Under the pieces are notes generated by a model that was given only the letters and a program-made list of their open reading frames with translations, was not told the origin of the DNA and ran no database searches. Positions 37,623 through 45,439 of a DNA stretch of 64,000 bases are shown here, piece after piece (position 1 is the first letter of the stretch; each line of letters starts with the position of its first letter). Origin of the DNA: Paenibacillus woosongensis (GTDB lineage Bacteria; Bacillota; Bacilli; Paenibacillales; Paenibacillaceae); NCBI RefSeq assembly GCF_030122845.1, contig NZ_CP126084.1, positions 186,001 through 250,000 of the forward strand, given 5' to 3'. A program made the translations under genes and the position numbers.

Positions 37623-38198
37623 ATGAGTGATACCAAACCCATCATGACAGTTTTTGCTGATACCAATGGAGCCGGCAAAAGTACGATTAGCTTACAAATG
37701 AGGGAATGGATCGGTGAACTAATTGACCCGGATCAAGATTGCTGGAGAATTAAGGCCAGACGATCCGCGGAGTGCTGATCTGTCTGCTGGAAGGGAAGCT
37801 GTGAAAAGAATTCGTTCTCTTATCAAAAGTGGCCTACACTTTGCCATTGAAGCTACATTATCAGGCACCTTTGTTTTAAAACATATGCAAATTGCAAAAG
37901 ATATCGGTTATAGCATTGTCGTTTACTATATCGGCCTGCAAGACGTCCAAATGCATATAGACCGTGTAGCTTCTCGTGTTGAGCAGGGTGGACACTGGAT
38001 AGCAGAAGAGGATATTCGCTTTCGATATGGTCAATCATTGCAAAATCTAAAACCTGCTTTGGCCATTGCAGATCAGTAATCATTATTGATAATACATATG
38101 AGTCTTCCATCGTGGCTGAAGTCATGAATGGTAAGATGATCTACTGTGCCGAGTCGACACCTGCTTGGTCTGAGACTGTTCTTTTGGGGTACAGATGA
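37623..38198 (+). pseudogene. Zeta-toxin-like P-loop kinase, frameshifted twice
   Basis: The reading starts MSDTKPIMTVFADTNGAGKST with a Walker A motif, as in the zeta toxin/UDP-N-acetylglucosamine kinase-like family. After LIDPDQ the frame must change (AGELRPDDPRSADLSAG... AIEATLSGTFVLKHM, then VYYIGLQDVQMHIDRVASRV). After ALAIADQ it must change again (IIIDNTYESSIVAEVMNGKMIYCAESTPAW) to the stop at 38198. With two frameshifts the product is not made intact. A short upstream frame (NNKRVREDAEGNKFEIIIDA...) overlaps its start ATGA-style and may be the remains of the partner gene. It lies between remnants D and E. Confidence 0.75.
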
Positions 38199-38219
38199 TC
38201 GAGTGACACTATAATACCG

Positions 38220-38270
38220 CGTGACTACGCCCAAAGTCCGTAGATACCTATGCACGTGCCATCGGAGGGG
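38220..38270 (+). repeat. tmRNA 3'-end repeat E (badly decayed)
   Basis: CGTGACTACGCCC, then CCGTAGATACCTATG and GTGCCATCGGAGGGG, follow the order of the ssrA segment CACTACACCCGTAGAAGCTTATG...GCCTTCGGACAGGGG, with many changes and the acceptor end lost. Weak alone; a terminator hairpin follows as at other junctions. Confidence 0.45.
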
Positions 38271-38296
38271 CTTATTTTATTATCTATTTTATATAA

Positions 38297-38327
38297 ATCC
38301 ACAGCCGTATGAGGTTGTGGATTTTTC
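38297..38327 (+). terminator. Terminator after repeat E
   Basis: ATCCACAGCC, loop GTATGA, GGTTGTGGAT, then TTTT. Confidence 0.8.
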
Positions 38328-38467
38328 TATGCCATTATTTCACACCCCACTCGCTCCGATATAGCTTTTAGCTATAACTAGTTATGACTTTTGGGTGTTA
38401 CGTTATAATACCTCTTCCATGCTACAATCAGAGCATTACGAGATGAGACAACGAGGAGGTTTTTTGA

Positions 38468-39628
38468 ATGAGCAGTAAATTCCAAACAGTAGGCAGCTTG
38501 TTGCGGCCGTCTGAACTATTGAAATATAAAACACAAATAGAACACCGTGATGACATCAGCTATCCGTTTTATCAAGATTTTGAGGGCTATGAGCAGTGTG
38601 AAACAGAGGCAATTAAGGCTGTAGTTGAAAAACAAATTGAGCATGATTTGTCCATTATTACGGATGGTGAATATTCCAAATCCATGTGGCATCTAGATTT
38701 TGTGTGGGGATTTCAAGGAGTTGATCGCTATATTGCGGATCATGGATATTTTTTCCGCGATATTGATGGAAGCTCGAAATATGAGACACGAAAAGATATT
38801 GGTTTGCGCATTACAGGTGAATTGAGCGGAAAGAATCATCATTTCATTGGCATATTCAAACAACTCCAAGCTCTTGCTGGCGACCGTGAAACGAAGCTAT
38901 GCGTACCTTCGCCATCCCATATTTTTGGTGAGTTGTCATGGTCGGATAACATTGGCGGCAAAGATGCGGTTTATAAAGATAGACATGAGCTTAAAAATGG
39001 CCTCGTCCAGGCATATAAAGAATTTGTTGAGGAATTTGCCGCGGCTGGCGGGAAAATCCTGCAATTTGACGATTGCTTATGGGAACTGTTTGCGGATGAC
39101 AACCCGAATTCTCCATATACCGGTGAACATATCAATCAAGAGGAAGTACAAGCTCTTGCTGCTGAATTTATTGACATTAACAATACATTGATTGATTTTG
39201 GTCATCGCTTAGGTTTGAAAATGTGGACGCATAACTGCCGCGGCAACTATGATTCCCGGAATATGGGTGGCGGCTCCTATGTGAAAATTGCTAATCTGTT
39301 CTTGAAGCAGCTTAAATATGACCGTTTCTTCCTGGAATGGGATGATGAACGTGCAGGTTCGCTTGAGGCGCTTGCCGTCTTCAAGGATAAGCCGGAAACA
39401 GAAATTGTACTTGGCTTGTTGTCATCCAAAACGAATACGCTGGATGATGAAGAGCGTGTCTTCAGAATGCTTGATGAAGCATCGCGTATTATTGACAAGG
39501 ATCGATTGCTGCTGTCCCATCAATGCGGATTTGCTTCTTGTGATGGGGGTAATGAATTAACTGAGGCTGAGCAGTGGGCAAAAATTAAACAAGGACAAAG
39601 AATTGCCCAGCAATATTGGAACAAATAG
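38468..39628 (+). CDS. MetE C-terminal-like (YxjG/YxjH-type) cobalamin-independent methyltransferase
   Basis: 386 residues matching only the catalytic C-terminal barrel of MetE, as in the Bacillus YxjG/YxjH proteins. The likely zinc ligands are in WTHNCRGN and in SHQCGFAS near the C-terminus; the substrate loop DGEYSKSMWHLDF lies near residue 75. Such proteins transfer a methyl group to homocysteine or a related thiol in methionine salvage. GAGGAGG precedes the ATG. I looked for a SAM riboswitch or T-box in the 270 bases upstream and saw neither. It is the only gene between remnants E and F, so it appears to be island cargo rather than part of a methionine operon. Confidence 0.85.
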   Translation: MSSKFQTVGSLLRPSELLKYKTQIEHRDDISYPFYQDFEGYEQCETEAIKAVVEKQIEHDLSIITDGEYSKSMWHLDFVWGFQGVDRYIADHGYFFRDIDGSSKYETRKDIGLRITGELSGKNHHFIGIFKQLQALAGDRETKLCVPSPSHIFGELSWSDNIGGKDAVYKDRHELKNGLVQAYKEFVEEFAAAGGKILQFDDCLWELFADDNPNSPYTGEHINQEEVQALAAEFIDINNTLIDFGHRLGLKMWTHNCRGNYDSRNMGGGSYVKIANLFLKQLKYDRFFLEWDDERAGSLEALAVFKDKPETEIVLGLLSSKTNTLDDEERVFRMLDEASRIIDKDRLLLSHQCGFASCDGGNELTEAEQWAKIKQGQRIAQQYWNK

Positions 39629-39665
39629 GAATGTGTAGGGATATATATATGGGGGTTGGTTGACT

Positions 39666-39690
39666 GGGATTCAACTCCCCTCACCTCCAT
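39666..39690 (+). repeat. tmRNA 3'-end repeat F (distal end of array)
   Basis: GGGATTCAACTCCCCTCACCTCCAT-type sequence corresponds to the T arm and acceptor end GGGGTTCGACTCCCCTCGCCTCCAC of ssrA with four or five changes. A hairpin follows at once and GTAGAC occurs 50 bases further (39740), as beside ssrA itself. It marks the distal border of the island. Confidence 0.7.
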
Positions 39691-39694
39691 ACTG

Positions 39695-39719
39695 AAAACC
39701 CGCTCTTTGAGCGGGTTTT
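39695..39719 (+). terminator. Terminator after repeat F
   Basis: AAAACCCGCTC, loop TTT, GAGCGGGTTTT: perfect 11-bp stem. Confidence 0.85.
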
Positions 39720-39896
39720 CTCATTTTAAGAGTAAAATTGTAGACATCGCACAGGCTTTTTGTGGATTACATAAAATACAAATAAAATAATATATTTACA
39801 ATTTTAATTCTTGTTGTATAATATTTTCAAATTGCATATTCACAAATTGTTCACATTTTGTTAAAGGTGGTGGCCCTTAATCATTTGACGGGATGT

Positions 39897-39910
39897 TGGA
39901 AGCGCTTCGT
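39897..39910. promoter_or_regulatory. Possible catabolite-responsive element (cre)
   Basis: TGGAAGCGCTTCGT keeps the palindromic AAGCGCTT core of the cre consensus TGAAAGCGCTTTCA. It lies between a TATAAT box (39818-39823) and the acetate-symporter genes, so CcpA roadblock repression is plausible. The 39629-39956 spacer holds otherwise only repeat F and AT-rich promoter-like sequence. Confidence 0.45.
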
Positions 39911-39956
39911 ATTTATACTTTGCAGGTAAATTAAATTGAATGAGAGGGGATTACCG

Positions 39957-40298
39957 ATGGTAAGTAAACCGTTAACCGCTGACCGGAAAAGGCAGAAGCT
40001 AACTCCCGCACAATACTCATCCATCGCGAAATCGGATCAATTCAGAAAGCTGATTCGAATCAAGAAAACATTCATTATTCCTTTCACGATCTTCTTCCTC
40101 TGCTTCTATTTCGCTCTGCCGATTCTGACTTCCTACACAAACATCCTGAACCACTCCTTTTACGGCAGTATCACATGGGCCTGGGTCTTTGCTTTTCTGC
40201 AATTTATTATGACCTGGGCGTTATGTATGATCTACTACAAAAAAGCGGCCAAGTTCGATGAAATCTCCCATCAAATTATAGCTGAGAAGGAGAGGTAG
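39957..40298 (+). CDS. DUF485 membrane protein (YjcH-like)
   Basis: 113 residues from the ATG at 39957, preferred because GAGGGG lies 7 bases upstream. A hydrophilic start (residues 1-38) is followed by two membrane segments (IIPFTIFFLCFYFALPIL and WVFAFLQFIMTWALCMIYY), the DUF485 pattern. These small proteins are almost always encoded just before an ActP-type symporter, and here actP starts 3 bases after the stop. Its role in the transporter is not established. Confidence 0.9.
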   Translation: MVSKPLTADRKRQKLTPAQYSSIAKSDQFRKLIRIKKTFIIPFTIFFLCFYFALPILTSYTNILNHSFYGSITWAWVFAFLQFIMTWALCMIYYKKAAKFDEISHQIIAEKER

Positions 40299-40301
40299 AC
40301 G

Positions 40302-41852
40302 ATGAATACAGCTGCATTTATGATGTTTCTAGTGATCGTTGCCCTGACCCTCGTTATTACATATTGGGCTTCGAAAAAAAATAATTCACCCAGCGAATTT
40401 TATACGGCTGGCGGCGGATTGACCGGCTGGCAGAACGGAATGGCGATTGCCGGAGACTATATGTCAGCGGCTTCGTTCTTAGGGATTGCGGGCTCGATTG
40501 CGTTAGCAGGATTTGATGGATTCTTCTATAGTATTGGATTCCTCGTCGCTTACTTAGTCGTTCTATTCTTGGTTGCGGAGCCTTTAAGAAATTTAGGGAA
40601 ATATACGTTCGCGGATATGATCGCCGTTCGCTTTAAAACGGCAAAAATTCGCGGGTTCGCAGCGTTTAATACGATGGTCATCTCCATCTTCTACATGATT
40701 GCTCAGCTTGTAGGTGCAGGAGCTTTGATCAAGCTGCTTCTCGGCATTGACTTTGCAACCTCTGTGATCATCGTAGGGATTCTTATGACCGTCTATGTCA
40801 CCTTTGGCGGGATGCACGCGACGAGCTGGGTACAGATTACTAAGGCGGTTCTACTGATGGCCGGAACGCTTCTCATCTCGATTTTGGTGCTGCACAAATT
40901 CAACTGGAGCATCACAGGCATGTTCGATCAAGTCAAAGAAGCAACGCCACTCCAAGAGAAATTTCTTCATCCTGGCGTGAAGTATAAAGATGGGCTGGAT
41001 ACCCTGTCCTTGACGATGGGATTAGTCCTTGGAACTGCAGGCCTGCCTCATATTCTTGTCCGCTTCTTTACAGTTAAGAATGCAAAAATAGCCCGCAGCT
41101 CCGTTGTATACGCAACTTGGATTATCGGGCTTTTCTATGTGATGACGATTTTTCTGGGCTTTGGGGCTGCTGCCTTTGTTGGAAATAGCGATATTACTGC
41201 TGCCGATAAAGCGGGGAACATGGCTGCTCCGCTGCTCGCACAAGCGTTGGGCGGCAATATGCTGTTTGCCTTTGTCTCGGCCGTAGCTTTCGCGACCATT
41301 CTCGCCGTTGTAGCAGGACTTGTGCTTACCGCTGCGGCTGCCTTCTCCCATGACTTCTACAATCAAATTTTGAGAAAAGGGAAAGCGACCGAGAAGCAGC
41401 AGGTCAATATGGCACGGTACGCTTCCATCGGCATTTCTGTCATTTCGATTATCCTGGCCTTATTTGCCCAAAACCTTAACGTTGCTTTCCTGGTATCGCT
41501 GGCGTTTGCCGTTGCGGCAAGTGCGAACCTGCCTGTGATCCTATATACGATTTTCTGGAAGCGATTCAATACAAACGGGGCGATCTGGGCTATGGTGGTG
41601 GGTCTGATCGTTTCCGTGGGACTCGTTATCGTCAGTCCAAACGTATTTCATCCGGAAGCCGGAAAGGCGATGTTCGTGGGGGAACCCTGGTTCCCGCTTA
41701 CGACTCCGGGTATTGTCTCTATTCCGCTTGGCTTCCTAGCTGGTTTTATGGGCACAATGCTGTCGCGTAAAACAGGCAAAGCAGATCATCAAGTCGAATT
41801 CGATGAAATCCTCGTACGTTCCAATACGGGAATGGATAATACGGTGATGTAA
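40302..41852 (+). CDS. actP: Cation/acetate symporter ActP (sodium:solute symporter family)
   Basis: 516-residue transporter of the SSS family with about 13 membrane segments, importing acetate or other short monocarboxylates with sodium or protons. Signatures include FYTAGGGLTGWQNGMAIAGDYMSAASFLG near the N-terminus and the GLPHILVRFFTV motif (near residue 248). AAGGAGAGG precedes the ATG. It forms an operon with the DUF485 gene. No acetyl-CoA synthetase gene is adjacent. A possible cre site upstream suggests glucose repression. Confidence 0.9.
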   Translation: MNTAAFMMFLVIVALTLVITYWASKKNNSPSEFYTAGGGLTGWQNGMAIAGDYMSAASFLGIAGSIALAGFDGFFYSIGFLVAYLVVLFLVAEPLRNLGKYTFADMIAVRFKTAKIRGFAAFNTMVISIFYMIAQLVGAGALIKLLLGIDFATSVIIVGILMTVYVTFGGMHATSWVQITKAVLLMAGTLLISILVLHKFNWSITGMFDQVKEATPLQEKFLHPGVKYKDGLDTLSLTMGLVLGTAGLPHILVRFFTVKNAKIARSSVVYATWIIGLFYVMTIFLGFGAAAFVGNSDITAADKAGNMAAPLLAQALGGNMLFAFVSAVAFATILAVVAGLVLTAAAAFSHDFYNQILRKGKATEKQQVNMARYASIGISVISIILALFAQNLNVAFLVSLAFAVAASANLPVILYTIFWKRFNTNGAIWAMVVGLIVSVGLVIVSPNVFHPEAGKAMFVGEPWFPLTTPGIVSIPLGFLAGFMGTMLSRKTGKADHQVEFDEILVRSNTGMDNTVM

Positions 41853-41971
41853 ATCCAACAGTTTATTATATGTATTTTGGCGTTGAGGCATCAATGCGCT
41901 TTTGCTAAAATTTCCAGGTGGTGGTTGAATAAGATGGCAAATCATTTTACCGGCATGATATGCGGCTCAGG

Positions 41972-42060
41972 CAAAGCCTATTCTTAGGGCGAACCTTTGC
42001 ATGGGCGGATGATAAGTAACGGTGTTCGCCCGCGTGATATTTCTAAGGATGGGCTTTGCA
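41972..42060. ncRNA. Structured 89-nt element with 17-bp terminal helix
   Basis: 41972-41988 (GCAAAGCCTATTCTTAG) pairs continuously with 42044-42060 (CTAAGGATGGGCTTTGC), with two G-U pairs. Inside, GGCGAAC (41989-41995) pairs with GTTCGCC (42025-42031), leaving a 29-base apical loop and a 12-base 3' bulge. It ends 36 bases before the start codon of a small gene. It could be a cis-regulatory RNA, a small RNA or a miniature inverted-repeat element. I do not recognise a known riboswitch. A 17-codon frame (MANHFTGMICGSGKAYS) runs into its 5' arm. Confidence 0.5.
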
Positions 42061-42096
42061 CTCTACTGTTCTAATAATAAAAGGGAGTTGAGTGCA

Positions 42097-42378
42097 TTGA
42101 CCAATCCATGGAACAAAAAACGCCAAAATTTCGCGGACCTTCAACTTCAGGTCCAACAGTTATTGGATGAACTCGCGAAAGAAGATATCGGTGCTGGATT
42201 TCAAGCAGCAGCCTATACAGTTCATTTTCAAGGCGCAAAGCATTTAAGTCTGACGGATTTGCCGCTTGTCTCGCCTTTACTTGCCAATATACTGCAAGGC
42301 GGGAAGGCGGATATTGATCCATACTACTGCATCGAAACCGAGAATGAGCTTATTCTCAAATTCTTTGATTCAACATGA
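42097..42378 (+). CDS. Small hypothetical protein
   Basis: 93 residues from a TTG at 42097 chosen for the AAGGGAG about 10 bases upstream (L/MTNPWNKKRQNFADLQLQVQQLLDELAKED...). A helical first half and the phrase GAGFQAAAYTVHFQGAKHLSLTDLPLVSPLLANIL suggest a soluble cytoplasmic protein. Family not recognised. It lies alone, after the structured element at 41972. Confidence 0.6.
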   Translation: MTNPWNKKRQNFADLQLQVQQLLDELAKEDIGAGFQAAAYTVHFQGAKHLSLTDLPLVSPLLANILQGGKADIDPYYCIETENELILKFFDST

Positions 42379-42568
42379 AAGGGTATGGGCAGCTTCACAT
42401 CCGAGGGAACCTATGGCCCAGGCCTTTGAGATATGCGCGCTGTTGAGCTGCCTCTATTGTGATAAAATAACGAATAGAGCTGGTGAACTTTATAATTTCT
42501 ATAAAAGTTTACCAATATTTTTGCAAAATAGAGGTGTCAAAAATCCTCCACAAAGGGGCTGTTGAATC

Positions 42569-43489
42569 ATGTCCATCCGGTTAACAGATCAAAGGATCGT
42601 TCCGCATTTATGGTACGACAAGGAGGCCAAAGAAGCAGCAGAGTTTTACGTCTCCTTGTTCCCGGACTCAAAAATGACGAGTGTCACCACATTACATAAC
42701 ACACCGTCTGGCGATAGCGATCTAGTCTCCTTTGAAATTTGGGGTCAGAAGTTTATGGCGATCAGCGCGGGACCCCATTTTAAAATCAATCCGTCAGTGT
42801 CTGTCATGGTTAATTTTGACCCCTCTCGAGACAAAGATGCGGAAGAGAAATTGAATGAGGTTTGGAGCAAATTATCGGATGGCGGCACAGCGTTAATGCC
42901 GCTGGATAAGTATCCGTTCAGTGAGAGATATGGCTGGATTCAGGATAAGTACGGTATGACATGGCAATTAATTCTTACCAACCCGGAAGGCGAGGAGCGC
43001 CCTGCGATCCTGCCGTCGATGTTGTTTGTCGGTGAGGTATGCGGGCAAACGGAAGAGGCGATTCATTTTTACTTGTCCGTATTTAAGAACTCAAAGCAGG
43101 GACTTACTGCCCGCTACCCCAAAGGCATGGAGCCCGACAAAGAAGGGACGATCATGTTCGCTGAATTCATACTGGAAAATCAGTGGTTTACCGCCATGGA
43201 CAGCGCGCATGAGCATAGATTCAGTTTCAATGAGGCAGTTTCATTTGTCGTGTATTGCGACACGCAAGATGAAATTGACTACTACTGGGACAAGCTCTCT
43301 GCAGTTCCTGAAGCCGAACAATGCGGCTGGCTGAAAGACAAGTATGGTCTGTCCTGGCAGATCGTGCCGAGAGAAATGGACGAGATGATGAGCAAGGGCA
43401 CACCGGAGCAGATGGCTTCCGTAACAAAAGCATTTCTTAAAATGAAGAAATTTGATCTTGCGGAGTTACAGGAAGCGTACAAAAGATAG
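42569..43489 (+). CDS. PhnB-like VOC-superfamily protein, two domains
   Basis: 306 residues made of two tandem PhnB/3-demethylubiquinone-methyltransferase-like VOC domains. Domain 1 (VPHLWYDKEAKEAAEFYVSLFPDSK... GWIQDKYGMTWQLI) and domain 2 (MLFVGEVCGQTEEAIHFYLSVFKNSK... GWLKDKYGLSWQIVP) repeat the same motif order, ending in a PEQMASVTKAFLKMKKFDLAELQEAY tail. Such proteins are stand-alone and of unknown substrate; metal binding is possible. AAGGGG lies before the ATG. Confidence 0.85.
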   Translation: MSIRLTDQRIVPHLWYDKEAKEAAEFYVSLFPDSKMTSVTTLHNTPSGDSDLVSFEIWGQKFMAISAGPHFKINPSVSVMVNFDPSRDKDAEEKLNEVWSKLSDGGTALMPLDKYPFSERYGWIQDKYGMTWQLILTNPEGEERPAILPSMLFVGEVCGQTEEAIHFYLSVFKNSKQGLTARYPKGMEPDKEGTIMFAEFILENQWFTAMDSAHEHRFSFNEAVSFVVYCDTQDEIDYYWDKLSAVPEAEQCGWLKDKYGLSWQIVPREMDEMMSKGTPEQMASVTKAFLKMKKFDLAELQEAYKR

Positions 43490-43499
43490 TATGATTCAG

Positions 43500-44243
43500 C
43501 TATTTTAGATCAAATCCTTTGCTTCTCACATATTCCGTATATCCGCCCAATGGCAAATCCTTATCCAGCATAGCGATGAATTTCCCGGACCAGCTGGCCT
43601 TCTGCTTGTTGTTCGTTCGCGCGCCGTAATATTCCTCAATTTCCCGGTCATACCGCTCGACTTGTGCTTTAAGATCGTGATTGTACCGGTTTTCAAAAAA
43701 CACGGCGGACCTGGGCAACCGCGGCTTTTGCTCAGGGAATTCATCGGGGACGCCTACCGCAAGACCAACCAAAGGAATGACGAAGTCCGGCAGTTCAAGC
43801 CATTGGTCCAGTTCCGGCAGAGCCCCGGTAATCCCGCCGATGATCACGGCGCCTAGCCCCATCGATTCGGCCGCCAAATTGGCGTTTTGCAGGGCAAGCG
43901 CGGAGCTTAGTACAGCAGTCTGATAAAAATACGAGAAGTTCAGGTTGGCGCCCATTTTTTCCTGCTGGTCCGGGGCGGCGGCCAGCATCATGCGATGAAG
44001 ATCCGCGCAAAAGATAAAAAAGTAGCCGCATTCCTCGATCCACGGATTTTCCGAACGGGCTGCGATCTTCTTTAGCAGCTCCTGATCTGTGACGCCGATG
44101 ATCGAGAACGGCTGCATATGCGCCGAGGTTGGCGCCATTTGCGCTGCGTCGATGATGGCCTCGATTTGCTCGCCAGTCAACGGAATATTTTTAAACTTGC
44201 GGATGGAGCGATGCTGGCGGATGACTTGGATAACCTCATTCAT
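43500..44243 (-). CDS. Oxygen-insensitive NAD(P)H nitroreductase (NfrA-like)
   Basis: FMN-dependent reductase of 247 residues that reduces nitro compounds, flavins or quinones. The N-terminal FMN-binding motif HRSIRKFKNIPL, PTSAHMQPFSIIGV, GLGAVIIGGITG and the closing LVGLAVGVPDE match the NfsA/NfrA group. The ATG at 44243 is chosen for GGAGGG 7 bases upstream. It is divergent from a MarR-type regulator gene, with two palindromic operators between them, so it is the likely regulatory target. Confidence 0.9.
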   Translation of the reverse strand: MNEVIQVIRQHRSIRKFKNIPLTGEQIEAIIDAAQMAPTSAHMQPFSIIGVTDQELLKKIAARSENPWIEECGYFFIFCADLHRMMLAAAPDQQEKMGANLNFSYFYQTAVLSSALALQNANLAAESMGLGAVIIGGITGALPELDQWLELPDFVIPLVGLAVGVPDEFPEQKPRLPRSAVFFENRYNHDLKAQVERYDREIEEYYGARTNNKQKASWSGKFIAMLDKDLPLGGYTEYVRSKGFDLK

Positions 44244-44304
44244 AGAATTTCCCTCCAAATAAATGGTTTCTGTAGAAGCTGCATGAAGACCATATTTCGC
44301 ATTA

Positions 44305-44369
44305 TGGTTTCCATGGAAACAATATTAACAAGGCTGTAACGATCTGTCAAATGGTTTCCGTGAAAACCA
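44305..44369. promoter_or_regulatory. Paired palindromic operators in the nitroreductase-marR divergent region
   Basis: TGGTTTCCATGGAAACAA (44305-44322) and TGGTTTCCGTGAAAACCA (44352-44369) are near-identical 18-base palindromes on the consensus TGGTTTCCATGGAAACCA. A weaker third copy (ATGGTTTCTGTAGAAG) lies near 44260. The second operator ends three bases before a TATAAT (44373-44378) in front of marR, giving autorepression as well as control of the nitroreductase. Confidence 0.75.
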
Positions 44370-44404
44370 TGGTATAATGGAGAGAAAAAAGGTAGGCTTG
44401 CCTT

Positions 44405-44893
44405 ATGCCAGATATAAATGATGATTTGCTTCAGCTCAAAAATCGCATCGAAAAATCAATATACCGGATCCTCATCAGCGAAAGCGACGAGGATCAAGAT
44501 CGGCTATGGCTGACGGAGCGCGTCGCCGACCATCGGCTGAAAAAGCTGGTGTCTCGCCTATCTATCTCCAGCCTGCACGTTTTGGATGTCATCCATGCGC
44601 ATGACGGTATTATAGGGATCGATATCGCCCGCGAAATGGGCTTAACAAAAGGTGCCGTCTCCAAAATTACCCGCAAACTGCTGGAGCAGGGCCTGATTCG
44701 GAAAGCCCAGCTGCCGGACAACCTGAAGGAAATTTATTTCTTTGTGACTCCGCTTGGCGCCGAATTGGCCGAACTGCATCGGCTGTTTCACCAGGAGAAG
44801 GATCAGAAGGCAATGGAACTGCTGGCGAGCTTCGACGCGCCGTCTTTGGAAATTGTGGCAGACTTTCTGGAGAAGCTGTCCAGTCTGAAGTAG
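44405..44893 (+). CDS. MarR-family transcriptional regulator
   Basis: 162 residues with a winged helix in the middle (LSISSLHVLDVIHAHDGIIGIDIAREMGLTKGAVSKITRKLLEQGLI, about residues 58-102) flanked by dimerisation helices. Divergent from the nitroreductase gene, sharing palindromic operators, so it most likely represses that gene and itself until a phenolic, quinone or nitroaromatic ligand or oxidant releases it. Ligand is inference. Confidence 0.85.
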   Translation: MPDINDDLLQLKNRIEKSIYRILISESDEDQDRLWLTERVADHRLKKLVSRLSISSLHVLDVIHAHDGIIGIDIAREMGLTKGAVSKITRKLLEQGLIRKAQLPDNLKEIYFFVTPLGAELAELHRLFHQEKDQKAMELLASFDAPSLEIVADFLEKLSSLK

Positions 44894-44933
44894 CTTGCGG
44901 GGTTCCAAGCCGGCACGGGCAGAGGGGGCTTCC

Positions 44934-45278
44934 CTACGAATTTGATTTTTTCAGCAGTTCTTTTATTTCATGCAGCTGTTCTTTAGTCATCTGTTGAGAT
45001 TGATGCATTGTATTTAGCTTTTCCTCTACTTTTTCTAATCGGAGCTGGGTTTCTTGTTGGATTTTCTCAGCGTCCTTTTGTGTTTTGGAGTTATCCATGA
45101 TGACTAGGATGGTGAGGCCTGCGCCAAAGATGGTTAGTCCTCTAGCGATTTGATTTAAATCCAGTTGATTCAGGGCGATGAGGGAGTCGGCAAGTCCTGC
45201 CCCGATTAATATGCCGCCGATCGTTACAATCCCATTTCGTTTCCACTTATCCGGGATAATACTTAATGGTTGGTTCAT
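44934..45278 (-). CDS. Small membrane protein with coiled-coil tail
   Basis: 114 residues: two membrane segments (about 17-34 and 45-62) followed by a highly charged C-terminal coiled coil (TQKDAEKIQQETQLRLEKVEEKLN... KEQLHEIKELLKKS). AAGGAG lies 8 bases before the ATG. No known family; layout resembles small membrane-anchored scaffold or holin-like proteins but nothing supports either function. Confidence 0.65.
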   Translation of the reverse strand: MNQPLSIIPDKWKRNGIVTIGGILIGAGLADSLIALNQLDLNQIARGLTIFGAGLTILVIMDNSKTQKDAEKIQQETQLRLEKVEEKLNTMHQSQQMTKEQLHEIKELLKKSNS

Positions 45279-45439
45279 TATGAGATCTCCTTCAGCCAGG
45301 TGACAAGGTTTATATTCATACTAGTATTCTACTATATAAACGATATCTACATAGAGATGCAACATCAAGACCGAACGGAAAAGAACCCTATGATATAATT
45401 CAGTTATATTTATTTCTTCGCGGGAGGATAGAACTTGGA

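Larger units (their letters stand above)
24658..39745. mobile_element. ssrA-anchored genomic island of tandem cassettes
   Basis: Between the real tmRNA 3' end and the last recognisable copy at 39666-39690 lies an AT-richer block. Its cargo is accessory: type III toxin-antitoxin, IS3 element, small membrane genes, MscS channel, type I restriction-modification, HNH nuclease, two broken genes and a MetE-like enzyme. Degraded tmRNA 3' ends punctuate it at 29590, 36281, 36896, 38220 and 39666. That is the pattern left by repeated site-specific integration at ssrA. No integrase or excisionase gene is visible, so mobility is inferred from the repeats only. Whether each interval was a separate element is also inference. 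Confidence 0.7.

Noticed and set aside
38328..38467. SAM riboswitch or T-box before the MetE-like gene
   Set aside because: No T-box TGGNACCGCG sequence and no SAM-type four-way junction can be drawn in the spacer.
24658..39745. Integrase or excisionase gene inside the ssrA island
   Set aside because: I read all frames in the block; the only recombinase-type gene is the IS3 DDE transposase. No tyrosine or serine recombinase motif was found.
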